Below the pieces are notes generated by a model. It was given only the letters and a program-made list of their open reading frames with translations. It had not been told where the DNA came from and ran no database searches. The position numbers were made by a program, and so were the translations under genes. Below, one piece after another: positions 48,201 through 57,870 of a stretch of DNA of 64,000 nucleotides. The DNA is from Haemophilus parainfluenzae (GTDB lineage: Bacteria > Pseudomonadota > Gammaproteobacteria > Enterobacterales > Pasteurellaceae), in assembly GCF_036288925.1 (NCBI RefSeq), contig NZ_CP127167.1, positions 992,001 through 1,056,000 on the forward strand. Direction: 5' to 3'. Position 1 is the stretch's first letter. Each line of letters begins with the position of its first letter.

Positions 48201-48389
48201 ACAGGTGCGGGGGCGGTATCTCGTTTCAGTATTGGTATTGTTATCGTGGCGGGTTTGGCAATCGGTACATTGTTTACCTTGTTCGTGTTGCCAGTGATTT
48301 ATTCTTACATTGCAAGCGAACACAAACCATTACCAGTGTTTGATGAAAATGTAAAACCAATCGAAGGTCACATTAACGAACAACATTAA
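45285..48389 (+). CDS. acrB: RND multidrug efflux pump (HAE1 family)
   Basis: This 1034-residue inner-membrane pump exports drugs and detergents using the proton gradient. It starts MKFTDIFIRRPVLAVS, has the two periplasmic porter halves between TM1/TM2 and TM7/TM8, and the proton-relay aspartates in ILAIGLVVDDAIVVLENVDRH (~400). The GLITKHGILMCEVAKEE segment and RLRPILMTTAAMIAGLVPL are typical of HAE1 pumps. Sequence style is closer to MexI/VexF-like pumps than to E. coli AcrB; the name follows the H. influenzae usage. Two terminators follow. Confidence 0.92.
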   Translation: MKFTDIFIRRPVLAVSISLLIIILGLQAISKLSVREYPKMTTTVITVTTVYPGADANLIQAFVTSKIEEAVAQADNVDYMSSSSSPSTSTVTVKMKLNTDPNAALADVLAKVNSVRSELPSGIEDPTVSSSTGGSGIMYISFRSNKLDASQVTDYIQRVVKPQFFTVEGVASVQIFGASEYALRVWLDPEKMAAQNLSATQVMSALSANNVQTAAGNDNGYFVTYKNKVETTTKSVEELGNLIVESSGDKLVRLRDIADVELNKSSDSSRAVANGADSVVLAINPTSSANPLTVAAKVRPLYDSIKNNLPDAIESDILYDRTIAINNSINEVIKTIVEATLIVLVVITMFIGSFRAILIPVITIPISLIGVIMLLQTLDFSINLMTLLALILAIGLVVDDAIVVLENVDRHIKLGETPFRAAIIGTREIAVPVISMTIALIAVYSPMALMGGITGSLFKEFALTLAGAVFISGIVALTLSPMMTSKLLKSNEAPNKLEQRVEHTLSKVNAAYAYVLDLVMVNRKCMLMFAAIIFATLPVLFKSLSSELTPTEDKGAFLAIGSAPSNVNVDYVQNAMAPYQEILTNTPEVQFAMTIAGAPSSNQSLNVVTLKDWKERSKSQTAIMKELNEKAKSIPEVSVQGFAFPEIDTGEMGPPIGFVISTSQDYGDLANVAGKFLEDMQKSSKFVYTDLDLKFDTAQMRIKIDREKAGTYGITMQQISRTLGSFLSAATIERVDIDGRAYKIISQVKRDNRLSPESFNKYYVTAANGTSVPLSSLVTATLEPQPSSLPRFSQLNSAVISAVPMPGTSIGDAIQWLQDNAKNTLPQGYNYDFKSEARQLVQEGNALAVTFLLAVVIIFLVLAIQFESIRDPIVIMISVPLAVSGALLALNAFGFLGIAGSTLNIYSQVGLITLVGLITKHGILMCEVAKEEQLNHGKTRIEAITEAAKVRLRPILMTTAAMIAGLVPLLYATGAGAVSRFSIGIVIVAGLAIGTLFTLFVLPVIYSYIASEHKPLPVFDENVKPIEGHINEQH

Positions 48390-48408
48390 TTGAAAATATG
48401 ATAAAAAC

Positions 48409-48481
48409 AAACCGCACGTTGATTTTTCAAGTGCGGTTTTCTTTTAGAGATTAAAAAAGCGAACATGATGTTCGCTTTTTA
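48409..48481. terminator. Double terminator between acrB and loiP
   Basis: A USS pair (AACCGCAC...GTGCGGTT, 48409-48440) is followed by AAAAAGCGAAC-ATGAT-GTTCGCTTTTT (48454-48481). Convergent genes are insulated by both. Confidence 0.85.
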
Positions 48482-48504
48482 TTTATGAAAGTGCGGTCAA
48501 TTTT

Positions 48505-49284
48505 TTAACCATTTTTATTTTTAGCGGCTTTGTAAAGCTCCATCGCTTCTGGTAATAAGCGTTGTAAGTTTTCTTGACGGGATTCATCACTCGGGTGAGT
48601 GGAGGCTAATACATCAAGCGCACCTCTTGACCCTCCCGACATTTTTGCCATTTTTTGCCACAAACCAGGTGCCACCTGCGGATTATAGCCTGCACGCGAC
48701 ATAAGCATTAAGCCTTCTTCATCAGCTTCTGTTTCAGCACTACGAGAATAAGGTTTATCTAAGGCAAAATCTTTGGTTAAAGAAACGAGCTCTGTCATAT
48801 CTGCTCCCATAAAAACGGATAATGCAGTTCCACCAATGGCTCCAGCAATAGAACTCATCGTACCAAAGTTGGCTTTCGCTTTACCGTGTTCTTTTAAGGC
48901 GTGAGCCATTTCATGTCCCATGACGACAGCGATTTCATTATCGTTTAGTTGTAACGTATCCACTAAACCTGTATAGAAAGCCATTTTTCCACCAGGCATA
49001 GCCCAAGCATTGAGTTCTTTAGATTTAATGACATTAATTTGCCAGTTAAATTGTTGTCCTGTTTCATTCGCTTGGTCTGCATAAGGGACCATTTGATTAA
49101 AGACATGATGAATACGTTTTGCCGTATTTGATGTCGTATCAATTGCCCCTTGTGCACGAATTTTTCCCATTTCTTGTGTATAACTACTTGCAGCTTCTTG
49201 ATTGATTGAGGCAGAATCCGCACAAGATGTGATAACCGCACTTGCTAATACAGCAAACACAAAACTTTTGAGTTGTTTTTTCAT
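48505..49284 (-). CDS. loiP: M48 family lipoprotein metalloprotease (LoiP-like)
   Basis: This 259-residue lipoprotein has a signal peptide ending in the lipobox ITSC (cleavage before C21) and the zinc protease motif VMGHEMAHALKEH (~125), with a third ligand in ETEADEEGLML. This matches the M48 YggG/LoiP group, outer-membrane-facing proteases that take part in envelope quality control. The C-terminal LASTHPSDESRQENLQRL is typical. It is not an HtpX (no membrane helices). The exact substrate is unknown. Confidence 0.87.
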   Translation of the reverse strand: MKKQLKSFVFAVLASAVITSCADSASINQEAASSYTQEMGKIRAQGAIDTTSNTAKRIHHVFNQMVPYADQANETGQQFNWQINVIKSKELNAWAMPGGKMAFYTGLVDTLQLNDNEIAVVMGHEMAHALKEHGKAKANFGTMSSIAGAIGGTALSVFMGADMTELVSLTKDFALDKPYSRSAETEADEEGLMLMSRAGYNPQVAPGLWQKMAKMSGGSRGALDVLASTHPSDESRQENLQRLLPEAMELYKAAKNKNG

Positions 49285-49330
49285 AAATTATCCTTTTTGT
49301 TGAGATGACTGATTATATGAATTTATTGCG

Positions 49331-49377
49331 TTTTGTCGATACAAAAAGATTGCCTTTTACTTATGTACTATTATAAT
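49331..49377 (+). promoter_or_regulatory. Promoter and operator-like dyad of the tyrP-like gene
   Basis: TTGCCT (49350-49355) and a consensus TATAAT (49372-49377) are 16 bp apart. Just upstream TTTTGT-CGAT-ACAAAA (49331-49346) is a perfect dyad; it resembles a regulator site, possibly TyrR, but differs from the usual TGTAAA-N6-TTTACA. Confidence 0.55.
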
Positions 49378-49408
49378 AGTGCGAGATATATATTTTTTAG
49401 GCGGGAGC

Positions 49409-50665
49409 ATGACAACAAAAAAATTACCATCTTTATTTGGTGGAGCCATGATTATTACAGGTACAGCAATTGGTGCGGGAATGTTGGCTAACCCCACTTC
49501 TACAGCTGGAGTATGGTTTATTGGATCGCTTCTCACCTTAATTTACACGTGGTTTTGTATGACTACGTCTGGTTTGATGATTTTAGAAGCCAACTTACAT
49601 TATCCTACTGGCTCAAGCTTTGACACCATTGTGAAAGATTTGTTAGGTAAAGGTTGGAATATTATCAACGGTCTTTCTGTGGCTTTCGTCTTATATATTT
49701 TAACTTATGCTTATATCACCTCTGGCGGCGGTATTACACAAAACTTGCTTAATCAAGCGCTTGGTTCTGCTGAAAGTGCGGTCGATATTGGACGTACTTC
49801 TGGATCCTTAATTTTCTGTTTTATTCTTGCAGCTTTTGTATGGCTTTCTACTAAAGCTGTGGATCGTTTCACCACTATATTGATTGTTGGAATGGTAGTC
49901 GCTTTTTTCCTTTCTACCGCAGGTTTATTGAGTTCGGTGAAAACAGAGGTGTTATTCAATAGTATTGCAGAAGGTGAGCAAACCTATTTACCTTATTTAT
50001 TGACCGCACTTCCAGTTTGTTTAGTGTCCTTTGGTTTCCACGGAAATGTACCGAGCCTCGTCAAATATTACGATCGTGATGGTAGTAGAGTAATGAAATC
50101 GATCTTTATCGGTACGGGCTTAGCATTAGTGATTTACGTCTTATGGCAGCTGGCGGTGCAAGGTAATTTACCACGTACAGAATTTGCACCCGTAATTGAA
50201 AAAGGCGGCGATGTATCGGCATTATTAGAAGCATTACACAAATATATTGAGGTGGAATACATTGCGGTTGTATTGAATTTCTTTGCTTATATGGCCATTG
50301 CGACCTCATTCTTAGGGGTAACGTTAGGTTTATTTGACTATATTGCCGATTTATTTAAATTTGATGACAGCGTATTAGGTAGAACAAAAACCACATTGGT
50401 GACATTCTTACCGCCGCTATTGTTAAGTTTACAATTCCCTTATGGCTTCGTGATTGCCATTGGTTATGCTGGATTAGCTGCAACCATTTGGGCCGCAATC
50501 GTGCCAGCACTGCTTGCTAAAGCCAGTCGCCAAAAATTCCCAAATGCGACTTATAAAGTGTATGGCGGTAATTTTATGATTGGCTTTGTGATCTTATTTG
50601 GTGTGTTAAATATTGTGGCACAAGTAGGTGCAAACTTAGGATGGTTTGCCAATTTCACAGGATAA
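49409..50665 (+). CDS. tyrP: Aromatic amino acid permease, TyrP type
   Basis: This 418-residue inner-membrane protein of the HAAAP family (Mtr/TnaB/TyrP) has about 11 helices. Its start GAMIITGTAIGAGMLANPTS is the family signature, and FGFHGNVPSLVKYYDRD (~210) is conserved. The ATG at 49409 is used because the family begins at MTTKKLPSLFGG; the GTG upstream at 49379 lacks that support. Tyrosine is the likeliest substrate, but tryptophan cannot be excluded. Confidence 0.85.
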   Translation: MTTKKLPSLFGGAMIITGTAIGAGMLANPTSTAGVWFIGSLLTLIYTWFCMTTSGLMILEANLHYPTGSSFDTIVKDLLGKGWNIINGLSVAFVLYILTYAYITSGGGITQNLLNQALGSAESAVDIGRTSGSLIFCFILAAFVWLSTKAVDRFTTILIVGMVVAFFLSTAGLLSSVKTEVLFNSIAEGEQTYLPYLLTALPVCLVSFGFHGNVPSLVKYYDRDGSRVMKSIFIGTGLALVIYVLWQLAVQGNLPRTEFAPVIEKGGDVSALLEALHKYIEVEYIAVVLNFFAYMAIATSFLGVTLGLFDYIADLFKFDDSVLGRTKTTLVTFLPPLLLSLQFPYGFVIAIGYAGLAATIWAAIVPALLAKASRQKFPNATYKVYGGNFMIGFVILFGVLNIVAQVGANLGWFANFTG

Positions 50666-50692
50666 GTTTTCGCGTTAATGTTAATATTGTAG

Positions 50693-50716
50693 GGGCGTAT
50701 CGAATACGCCCTTTTT
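50693..50716 (+). terminator. Terminator after tyrP
   Basis: GGGCGTAT-CGA-ATACGCCC, followed by five T residues. Confidence 0.83.
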
Positions 50717-50736
50717 AATTTTACATAGGAAACGAG

Positions 50737-51510
50737 ATGTGTAACAAAACGAGCGTTTACGATAAAGAAAACTTCTTTGAGCTTTATCAAAAACTTCGAT
50801 CTAACCCAATCAGTCTCAATGAAATAGTGGAAAAGCCGACTATGCTTTCCCTCTTACCTGATTTACAAGGAAAAAAATTACTCGATCTAGGTTGTGGAAC
50901 GGGTGGACATTTGCAACTCTATTTAGAACGCAATGCGGAGAGCGTAGTAGGAACGGATCTTTCAGCTAAAATGCTAGAGCAAGCTGAACAAGATCTGCAA
51001 AAGTGCGGTCAATTTTCAGGATGTTTTTCGCTATATCAGTTACCGATGGAAAAATTAACGGAATTGCCAGAAAGTGATTTTGATGTCATTACCAGCTCTT
51101 TTGCTTTTCATTATGTTGAAGATTTTCCCGCTTTATTAGCTTCTATTGCCAACAAACTTAAGCCTTACGGCACACTCGTTTTTTCCCAAGAGCATCCGAT
51201 TACAACTTGCCATAAAGAAGGGGAACGCTGGGAAAAAAATGAGAAAAAACAGCAAGTCGCTTATCGTTTAAACCATTACCGTGATGAAGGACTGAGAGAG
51301 CGAAATTGGTTTCAACAACCTTTCAAAACCTATCACCGCACGACAGCAACGATTATTAATGATTTAATCGCTGCGGGTTTCCAAATTGAGCAAATGGCTG
51401 AACCAATGTTAGCCGAACAGCCACAATGGCATGATGAATTTAAAGATTTGCGGCATCGTCCCCCTTTATTGTTTATTAAAGCAAGAAAAGTGATGAATTT
51501 AACAAAATAA
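50737..51510 (+). CDS. Class I SAM-dependent methyltransferase, substrate unknown
   Basis: This 257-residue protein has a Methyltransf_11/25-type fold. The SAM-binding loop is KLLDLGCGTGGHLQLYL (~47), with the acidic GTDLSAKMLEQAEQDL next and FDVITSSFAFHYVEDFPALL after it. The C-terminal part (HPITTCHKEGERW, NWFQQPFKTYHRTTATIIND) is typical of small-molecule methyltransferases. It lies just before rpsB, as in H. influenzae by my recollection. No close enzyme is recognised, so no substrate is proposed. Confidence 0.83.
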   Translation: MCNKTSVYDKENFFELYQKLRSNPISLNEIVEKPTMLSLLPDLQGKKLLDLGCGTGGHLQLYLERNAESVVGTDLSAKMLEQAEQDLQKCGQFSGCFSLYQLPMEKLTELPESDFDVITSSFAFHYVEDFPALLASIANKLKPYGTLVFSQEHPITTCHKEGERWEKNEKKQQVAYRLNHYRDEGLRERNWFQQPFKTYHRTTATIINDLIAAGFQIEQMAEPMLAEQPQWHDEFKDLRHRPPLLFIKARKVMNLTK

Positions 51511-51595
51511 ACTGGTTTTTGACCGCACTTTATGGTATAAATCGCACCGCTGTTTTTGGGTTTCAAAAGCAGCGTTTTTAATTATTAACAACACA

Positions 51596-51668
51596 CACAT
51601 ATCATTAAGGCTTAATCGGGGTGCCAAACGGTCGATTAGCTGATATGTGGAGGCTCAACCCCAACAAA
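51596..51668 (+). ncRNA. Structured rpsB leader, possible S2 autoregulatory element
   Basis: The leader can form nested stems: ATATCA with TGATAT, GCTTAATCG with CGATTAGC, and GGGGT with ACCCC, which crosses the others as a pseudoknot. The ribosome site AAAGGAAAA follows directly. In gammaproteobacteria ribosomal protein S2 represses rpsB-tsf through such a leader (family knowledge). Confidence 0.55.
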
Positions 51669-51679
51669 AGGAAAATATT

Positions 51680-52402
51680 ATGGCACAAGTTTCAATGCGC
51701 GACATGATCAACGCGGGCGTACACTTCGGACACCAAACTCGTTACTGGAATCCACAAATGAAACCTTTCATTTTTGGTGCTCGTAACGGTGTTCATATCA
51801 TCAACTTAGAAAAAACTTTACCTTTATTCAACGAAGCTTTAGCGGAATTAACCCGTATTGCTAGCAACAACGGTAAAGTATTATTCGTTGGTACTAAACG
51901 CGCGGCTCAAGAAGCAGTACAAGCTGCAGCATTAGACTGTCAACAATATTACGTAAACCACCGTTGGTTAGGTGGTATGTTGACTAACTGGAAAACCGTT
52001 CGTCAATCAATTAAACGTTTAAAAGATTTAGAAACTCAATCTCAAGACGGTACTTTTGACAAATTAACCAAAAAAGAAGCGTTAATGCGTACCCGTGAGA
52101 TGGAAAAACTTGAATTAAGCCTTGGCGGTATCAAAGATATGGGTGGCTTACCAGATGCGTTATTCGTTATCGGTGCAGACCACGAACATATCGCGGTTAA
52201 AGAAGCAAACAACCTAGGTATTCCTGTATTTGCTATCGTTGATACTAACTCAACTCCAGCTGGCGTAGATTTCGTTATCCCAGGTAACGATGATGCGACT
52301 CGTGCTATCCAACTTTACGTTTCTGCAGCTGCAGCAGCGGTTAAAGAAGGTCGTGGTAACGAAGCTCAAGTTGCTGAAGAATTAGCAGCTGACGCAGAAT
52401 AA
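51680..52402 (+). CDS. rpsB: 30S ribosomal protein S2
   Basis: This 240-residue ribosomal protein is required for assembly of the 30S subunit and S1 binding. It starts [19 protein letters not shown]; the upstream in-frame ATG at 51647 lies in the leader and is not used. [37 protein letters not shown] and [14 protein letters not shown] are standard. AAAGGAAAA precedes the ATG. Codon use is strongly biased, as for highly expressed genes. tsf follows after a partial terminator. Confidence 0.98.
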   Translation: MAQVSMRDMINAGVHFGHQTRYWNPQMKPFIFGARNGVHIINLEKTLPLFNEALAELTRIASNNGKVLFVGTKRAAQEAVQAAALDCQQYYVNHRWLGGMLTNWKTVRQSIKRLKDLETQSQDGTFDKLTKKEALMRTREMEKLELSLGGIKDMGGLPDALFVIGADHEHIAVKEANNLGIPVFAIVDTNSTPAGVDFVIPGNDDATRAIQLYVSAAAAAVKEGRGNEAQVAEELAADAE

Positions 52403-52453
52403 TTTAAGTTTTGCAATAAGGCGAAGCCCTTAATAATCAAACGATTAATTGGC

Positions 52454-52484
52454 ATAGGGGCTAAAATTTAGCCCCTATATTTTT
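52454..52484 (+). terminator. Intergenic terminator/attenuator between rpsB and tsf
   Basis: ATAGGGGCTAAA and TTTAGCCCCTAT form a 12-bp stem followed by a T run. It probably reduces tsf transcription relative to rpsB. Confidence 0.78.
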
Positions 52485-52535
52485 ATCTAAAAGTGCGGTC
52501 AAAATAAATCGCATTTTCGACAGAGGATTTTTAAA

Positions 52536-53387
52536 ATGGCTGAAATCACAGCATCATTAGTAAAAGAACTTCGTGAACGTACCGGTGCCGGTATGATGGA
52601 ATGTAAAAAAGCATTAGTTGAAGCAAACGGTGATATCGAGTTAGCAATCGACAACATGCGTAAATCTGGTCAAGCTAAAGCTGCTAAAAAAGCAGGCCGT
52701 GTTGCCGCTGAAGGTGTTATCCTTGCTCGTGTAGAAAATGGTTTCGGTGTATTAGTTGAAATGAACTGTGAAACTGACTTCGTAGCAAAAGATGCTGGCT
52801 TCTTAGGTTTAGCAAACGAAGTAGCTGATTTTGCAGCAGCACACAAAGGTACGACTATCGAAGCGTTACAAGCACAATTTGAAGAAAAACGTGCTGCATT
52901 AGTGGCTAAAATCGGTGAGAACATGAACATCCGTCGTGTTGCTTACTTAGATGGTCAAGTTATTGCTCAATACTTACACGGTGCGAAAATCGGTGTGTTA
53001 GTTGCGGGTGAAGGTTCTGCTGATGAACTTAAAAAAGTGGCAATGCACGTTGCGGCATCTAAACCAGAATTCGTGAACCCAGAAGATGTACCTGCAGAAG
53101 TAGTTGAACACGAGCGTCAAATCCAAATTGATATCGCAGTTAACTCTGGCAAACCAAAAGAAATCGCAGAGAAAATGGTTGAAGGCCGTATGAAGAAATT
53201 CACTGGTGAAGTTTCATTAACAGGTCAACCATTCGTCATGGATCCTTCTGTATCTGTAGGCGACTTCTTAAAATCAGTAAATACTTCAGTGTCTAACTTC
53301 ATCCGTTTAGAAGTAGGTGAAGGTATCGAGAAAAAAGAAGAAGATTTCGCAGCTGAAGTTGCAAAAATCACTGGCGGTAACGCTTAA
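52536..53387 (+). CDS. tsf: Elongation factor Ts
   Basis: This 283-residue factor exchanges GDP on EF-Tu. It opens [20 protein letters not shown] with the classic MMECKKAL (UBA-like domain), then the TDFVAK motif that inserts into EF-Tu ([13 protein letters not shown], ~80). AGAGG lies before the ATG. It forms the conserved rpsB-tsf pair, with a partial terminator between the two. Confidence 0.98.
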   Translation: MAEITASLVKELRERTGAGMMECKKALVEANGDIELAIDNMRKSGQAKAAKKAGRVAAEGVILARVENGFGVLVEMNCETDFVAKDAGFLGLANEVADFAAAHKGTTIEALQAQFEEKRAALVAKIGENMNIRRVAYLDGQVIAQYLHGAKIGVLVAGEGSADELKKVAMHVAASKPEFVNPEDVPAEVVEHERQIQIDIAVNSGKPKEIAEKMVEGRMKKFTGEVSLTGQPFVMDPSVSVGDFLKSVNTSVSNFIRLEVGEGIEKKEEDFAAEVAKITGGNA

Positions 53388-53407
53388 TTTTCTCCATTGA
53401 GATATTA

Positions 53408-53440
53408 TAAAAAAGCCGATATTCAATATCGGCTTTTTTG
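53408..53440. terminator. Terminator between tsf and the phosphoethanolamine transferase gene
   Basis: AAAAAAGCCGATATT-CA-ATATCGGCTTTTTT, a long stem with A/T tracts on both sides, serves both converging genes. Confidence 0.88.
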
Positions 53441-53461
53441 TTATCTTAAATTTGAGATGCT

Positions 53462-55021
53462 TTATTTCTTTGGACGAATATCGATGGCAGGGTCTGCATC
53501 TTTACGATATTTTTCTTCAATCAGTTTTTTCAGTCCATAATCGTCTTTGTCAGCTTGTTCAGAGAATAAATCTTCCTCTAAAGTGAGCTTCGGATTTTTA
53601 ATCCCTATCCAATGAGCAATACCTTCCAAGAAATTTAAACCAGATTTAAAGGTTTTGTATTCCTTACGCTCGGTATCATCAGATGAAATTTTAAAGAGCG
53701 GAATATTATGATGTAATTGGCTGTGACAGTTTTGGTTAAACAAGGTGACGCCATGTTTATCATCTTCCTGATGACATAAACCATGATCTGAAAAATAAAT
53801 CATCGAGAAAGTGCGGTGTGTTTTTTGCTCGTTTTCTTTGAGGGTTTCATACACTTTCTTAATAAAATCATCGGTTTTCTTAATGGATGTAATATAGCAA
53901 TTTAAGTATTCATTCTTTTTTTCGATGTCATTGTCATTGAAAATTTTCGGGTAATCTTCAACGCGATCGCAAGCAAGCGGATGTGAGCCATAAATGTGTA
54001 ATACAATAAAGCGTTTACCTTGCGTTGGATCTTCTAAAACTTGGGCAAATTTAGGGATTAGATCAAAATCGCTGTAGTTTGTTGAATTAAAGCTCCCACC
54101 TTTTTTCAAGAAAATGGTTTCATCAGATTTTGATGCAAGCGAGGCGACTGGCGTGTCATATTCACCTAAGAAACCTTGATTAGACAGCCAGTAGGTTTTC
54201 AGACCTGCAGACTTAATGAGATCCACTAAGCTTAAATCATAGTTTGGTTCCCATTTTTCTTTATCAGATAACGTTAACATTAAGCGCAATGAGGCGACAG
54301 TGTTGGTTCCGGCAGATGTCATCCCATCAATCAGTGTACCAGTTACTGATGACATAAATGGTGTGTCATTTACGGGGTATCCATACGCATGCAAGTAATC
54401 TTTTCTCGCACTTTCACCCAAAATAATCACATAATCTTGGTATTTCGAATTTTCTAATGTGGATTGTCCCCAGTTGCTTTCCTGTGACATTTTTTTCAAT
54501 TTTTGCCATTCATCAACGATTTTAACAGTGGAATCAATGGTTTCTTTTAATGGCGCAGCAATTGGTAAGTTATAACCAATTAACAAGGTAGCCAAAGCGA
54601 TAAATGTTTTATTGCGATAAAATTTCACGCCAAATTTGACCGCACTTTTGTAATGTAAAAAGACCAATAGTGGAATAGCCAATGCCGCTAAATAGCTACT
54701 CACGGGGATTTGCATGAGAAACTCTTTGGTCTCTAACATATCTGTTGCAAGAACCGAAGCGATATATTGGTAGCTTGGCGCACCAAAATTTAAGCCTGTC
54801 GGCGTATAAATTGCGTGTAAGCAAACTAAGGGGAATAAAATAAAATAGAAAGATTTTCGGCTACTACTTAATAAAATAATGAAAATAGCCGTGAGTAAAA
54901 TCAGACTAATAGATGGCTCAGGAAACATCCCTGAACCTCGTAAAATCAAATAACCGGCAGCAATGGCGCAAGCCAAAGAAAAAAGTGCGGTTAAAATTTG
55001 TGAGGTTTTTGAAATCTTCAT
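53462..55021 (-). CDS. Phosphoethanolamine transferase (sulfatase family)
   Basis: This 519-residue enzyme has about five N-terminal membrane helices (1-~165) and a periplasmic sulfatase-fold domain. Motifs include [17 protein letters not shown] (metal-binding Glu), [12 protein letters not shown] with the nucleophilic threonine, and the late [17 protein letters not shown]. This is the EptA/Lpt3/Lpt6/Cpt type that decorates lipid A or LPS core. It has only a short loop before the catalytic domain. The acceptor (lipid A or inner-core heptose) cannot be read from sequence. It is divergent from pyrH. Confidence 0.85.
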   Translation of the reverse strand: MKISKTSQILTALFSLACAIAAGYLILRGSGMFPEPSISLILLTAIFIILLSSSRKSFYFILFPLVCLHAIYTPTGLNFGAPSYQYIASVLATDMLETKEFLMQIPVSSYLAALAIPLLVFLHYKSAVKFGVKFYRNKTFIALATLLIGYNLPIAAPLKETIDSTVKIVDEWQKLKKMSQESNWGQSTLENSKYQDYVIILGESARKDYLHAYGYPVNDTPFMSSVTGTLIDGMTSAGTNTVASLRLMLTLSDKEKWEPNYDLSLVDLIKSAGLKTYWLSNQGFLGEYDTPVASLASKSDETIFLKKGGSFNSTNYSDFDLIPKFAQVLEDPTQGKRFIVLHIYGSHPLACDRVEDYPKIFNDNDIEKKNEYLNCYITSIKKTDDFIKKVYETLKENEQKTHRTFSMIYFSDHGLCHQEDDKHGVTLFNQNCHSQLHHNIPLFKISSDDTERKEYKTFKSGLNFLEGIAHWIGIKNPKLTLEEDLFSEQADKDDYGLKKLIEEKYRKDADPAIDIRPKK

Positions 55022-55146
55022 AAAGTTTACCTATAAAATCAAAACAGCGATATTTTATCGCACTTTTCTGACCAATTTCCATTTTTAACTTTTTCTCTCT
55101 TTTGCTAGAATAAGCCAAATTTTGTAACCGACAAAGGAAAAGACAA

Positions 55147-55860
55147 ATGAGCCAACCAATTTACAAACGTATTTTATTGAAATTAAGTGGTGAAGCATTA
55201 CAAGGGGATGAGGGATTCGGTATCGATCCTTCGATTCTTGATCGTATGGCGTTAGAGATTAAAGAATTAATTGAAATGGGCGTGGAAGTTGGTGTTGTGC
55301 TCGGCGGTGGTAACTTATTCCGTGGCGCAAAATTAGCTAAAGCCGGCATGAATCGCGTAGTAGGCGACCATATGGGGATGCTTGCAACTGTGATGAATGG
55401 TTTGGCGATGCGTGATGCGCTTCACCGTGCAGATGTGAATGCAAAATTAATGTCTGCTTTCCAATTAAATGGTATCTGCGATACCTATAATTGGTCTGAA
55501 GCGATTAAAATGTTACGTGAAAAACGTGTAGTTATTTTCTCAGCCGGTACAGGTAGCCCGTTCTTTACTACAGATTCTGCGGCATGCTTACGCGGTATCG
55601 AAATTGAAGCGGATATCGTTTTAAAAGCGACTAAAGTTGATGGTGTGTATGATTGCGATCCAGCAAAAAATCCTAATGCGAAGCTATACCATAAATTATC
55701 TTATGCAGAAGTGATTGATAAAGAATTAAAAGTAATGGATTTAGCAGCATTCACACTTGCGCGTGACCACGGTATGCCAATTCGTGTATTTAATATGTGC
55801 AAACCAGGTGCGTTACGTAAAGTGGTACTTGGTACAGAAGAAGGCACAACGATTAGTTAA
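55147..55860 (+). CDS. pyrH: UMP kinase
   Basis: This 237-residue hexameric kinase makes UDP. It starts [21 protein letters not shown] and continues with [23 protein letters not shown] and [30 protein letters not shown] is near the end. AAAGGAAAAGA lies upstream of the ATG. It is followed by a terminator and then frr, the usual order pyrH-frr-dxr. Confidence 0.98.
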   Translation: MSQPIYKRILLKLSGEALQGDEGFGIDPSILDRMALEIKELIEMGVEVGVVLGGGNLFRGAKLAKAGMNRVVGDHMGMLATVMNGLAMRDALHRADVNAKLMSAFQLNGICDTYNWSEAIKMLREKRVVIFSAGTGSPFFTTDSAACLRGIEIEADIVLKATKVDGVYDCDPAKNPNAKLYHKLSYAEVIDKELKVMDLAAFTLARDHGMPIRVFNMCKPGALRKVVLGTEEGTTIS

Positions 55861-55878
55861 TTTTTTAAAGAATAAAAT

Positions 55879-55903
55879 GGCGAGAGACAATCTCGCCTTT
55901 TTT
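55879..55903 (+). terminator. Terminator between pyrH and frr
   Basis: GGCGAGA-GACAA-TCTCGCC followed by six T residues. Confidence 0.85.
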
Positions 55904-55984
55904 ATGAATAAATTTATTCAAAACTCCCTAAAAATCCAGTAAAATCACTGTGTTTTATCTTTATTTATTGAAAAGGACAGATGA

Positions 55985-56542
55985 ATGATTAATGAAATCA
56001 AACAAGATGCTGAAGCTCGTATGGAAAAAAGCCTCGAAGCGTTGCGTGGACATATTGCAAAAATCCGTACAGGTCGTGCTCAACCTAGCTTATTAGACGC
56101 GATCCAAGTGGAATACTATGGTGCAGCGACCCCACTTCGTCAATTAGCTAACGTTGTTGCAGAAGATGCGCGTACTTTAGCGGTAACAGTATTTGACCGT
56201 TCTTTAATCAGTGCAGTAGAAAAAGCGATTTTAACGTCTGATTTAGGTTTAAATCCATCTTCAGCGGGTACAACAATTCGCGTACCTCTTCCTCCATTAA
56301 CTGAAGAACGTCGTCGTGATTTAATCAAAATCGTAAAAGGCGAAGGTGAACAAGGTAAAGTCGCGATTCGTAACGTGCGCCGTGATGCAAATGATAAAAT
56401 CAAAGCATTATTAAAAGACAAAGAAATCAGCGAAAATGATCAACACAAAGCGGAAGAAATCATTCAAAAAGTGACTGATAGCTATATCAAAAAAGTGGAT
56501 GAGATCTTAGCAGATAAAGAAAAAGAATTAATGGATTTCTAA
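55985..56542 (+). CDS. frr: Ribosome recycling factor
   Basis: This 185-residue factor releases ribosomes after termination with [36 protein letters not shown] and [16 protein letters not shown] are typical. An out-of-frame ATG four bases upstream opens a three-codon frame (ATG AAT GAT TAA) that overlaps the real start. The AAGGA site is better spaced for 55985. The tiny overlapping frame could modulate initiation, but this is speculative. Confidence 0.98.
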   Translation: MINEIKQDAEARMEKSLEALRGHIAKIRTGRAQPSLLDAIQVEYYGAATPLRQLANVVAEDARTLAVTVFDRSLISAVEKAILTSDLGLNPSSAGTTIRVPLPPLTEERRRDLIKIVKGEGEQGKVAIRNVRRDANDKIKALLKDKEISENDQHKAEEIIQKVTDSYIKKVDEILADKEKELMDF

Positions 56543-56631
56543 TTGTCGAACCATGTTTTGGGGCAGGCCAAGTGTCTGCCCTTGTTCTATTCTGATAAAA
56601 AAATAAAAGCACAAAGTGCGGTCGAAAATTT

Positions 56632-57831
56632 ATGCAAAAACAAAATCTTGTTATTTTAGGATCAACCGGTTCTATTGGTCATAGCACCCTTTCAGTTATC
56701 GAACATAATCCTGACAAATACCATACCTTTGCGTTAGTGGGAGGCAAAAATGTTGAGACTATGTTTGAACAATGCGTGAAATTTCAACCGCACTTTGCTG
56801 CATTAGACGATGAACATGCAGCAAAAGTATTGCGAGAAAAATTAGCTTCACATCACATTAAAACGGAAGTCTTAGCCGGACAGAAAGCGATTTGTGAGTT
56901 GGCCGCACATCCAGACGCAGATCAAGTTATGGCCGCCATTGTTGGGGCTGCAGGATTACTACCAACTCTTTCGGCAGTAAAAGCGAGTAAGAAAGTCTTG
57001 CTTGCAAATAAAGAATCATTGGTGACTTGTGGCCAGATCTTTATTGATGCAGTGAAGCAGTCAAAAGCAAAATTATTGCCTGTTGATAGCGAACATAACG
57101 CGATTTTTCAATCTTTACCGCCTGAAGCCCAAGAAAAAGTTGGCTTCTGTCCTTTGAAAGAATTAGGGGTCAGTAAAATTATCTTAACCGGTTCTGGTGG
57201 CCCTTTCCATTATACGCCATTAAACGAGTTTGAACATATTACTCCAGAACAAGCCGTCGCTCATCCAAACTGGTCAATGGGTAAAAAAATCTCCGTGGAT
57301 TCTGCCACGATGATGAATAAAGGTTTGGAATACATTGAAGCCCGCTGGCTCTTCAATGCATCGGCTGATGAAATGGAAGTAATTATTCATCCTCAATCTA
57401 TTATTCATTCAATGGTGCGTTATGTTGATGGATCTGTCATTGCTCAAATGGGTAACCCGGATATGCGTACGCCCATTGCGGAAACCATGGCTTATCCAAA
57501 TCGTACCGTAAGTGGTGTGGAACCATTAGACTTCTTTAAAATCAAAGAATTGACATTTATCGAACCTGATTTTAATCGTTATCCAAATTTAAAATTAGCG
57601 ATCGATGCGTTTGCAGAAGGGCAGTATGCGACAACCGCAATGAATGCAGCAAACGAAATTGCAGTACAAGCCTTTTTGGATGGATATATTAAATTTACGG
57701 ATATTGCGAAAATTAACCAAGCAGCGGTTGAGCAAATGCCAGCTTCTATTATTTCAAGCATTGATGATGTCTTAGCCGTAGATAAGCAAGCACGTGAATT
57801 AGCCGCTTTGCTGATTAAAACGTTAATGTAG
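56632..57831 (+). CDS. dxr: 1-deoxy-D-xylulose 5-phosphate reductoisomerase
   Basis: This 399-residue enzyme makes methylerythritol phosphate, the second step of the MEP isoprenoid pathway. [14 protein letters not shown] binds [21 protein letters not shown] and TGSGGPF hold metal and substrate residues; [23 protein letters not shown] is the family signature (shown here only in part by position ~222-245). A USS overlaps the ribosome-site region, and no clear Shine-Dalgarno is seen. It lies 40 bp before uppS. Confidence 0.97.
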   Translation: MQKQNLVILGSTGSIGHSTLSVIEHNPDKYHTFALVGGKNVETMFEQCVKFQPHFAALDDEHAAKVLREKLASHHIKTEVLAGQKAICELAAHPDADQVMAAIVGAAGLLPTLSAVKASKKVLLANKESLVTCGQIFIDAVKQSKAKLLPVDSEHNAIFQSLPPEAQEKVGFCPLKELGVSKIILTGSGGPFHYTPLNEFEHITPEQAVAHPNWSMGKKISVDSATMMNKGLEYIEARWLFNASADEMEVIIHPQSIIHSMVRYVDGSVIAQMGNPDMRTPIAETMAYPNRTVSGVEPLDFFKIKELTFIEPDFNRYPNLKLAIDAFAEGQYATTAMNAANEIAVQAFLDGYIKFTDIAKINQAAVEQMPASIISSIDDVLAVDKQARELAALLIKTLM

Positions 57832-57870
57832 AATGCGTCAAAGTGCGGTTATAAATCCGAATATTTTAGA

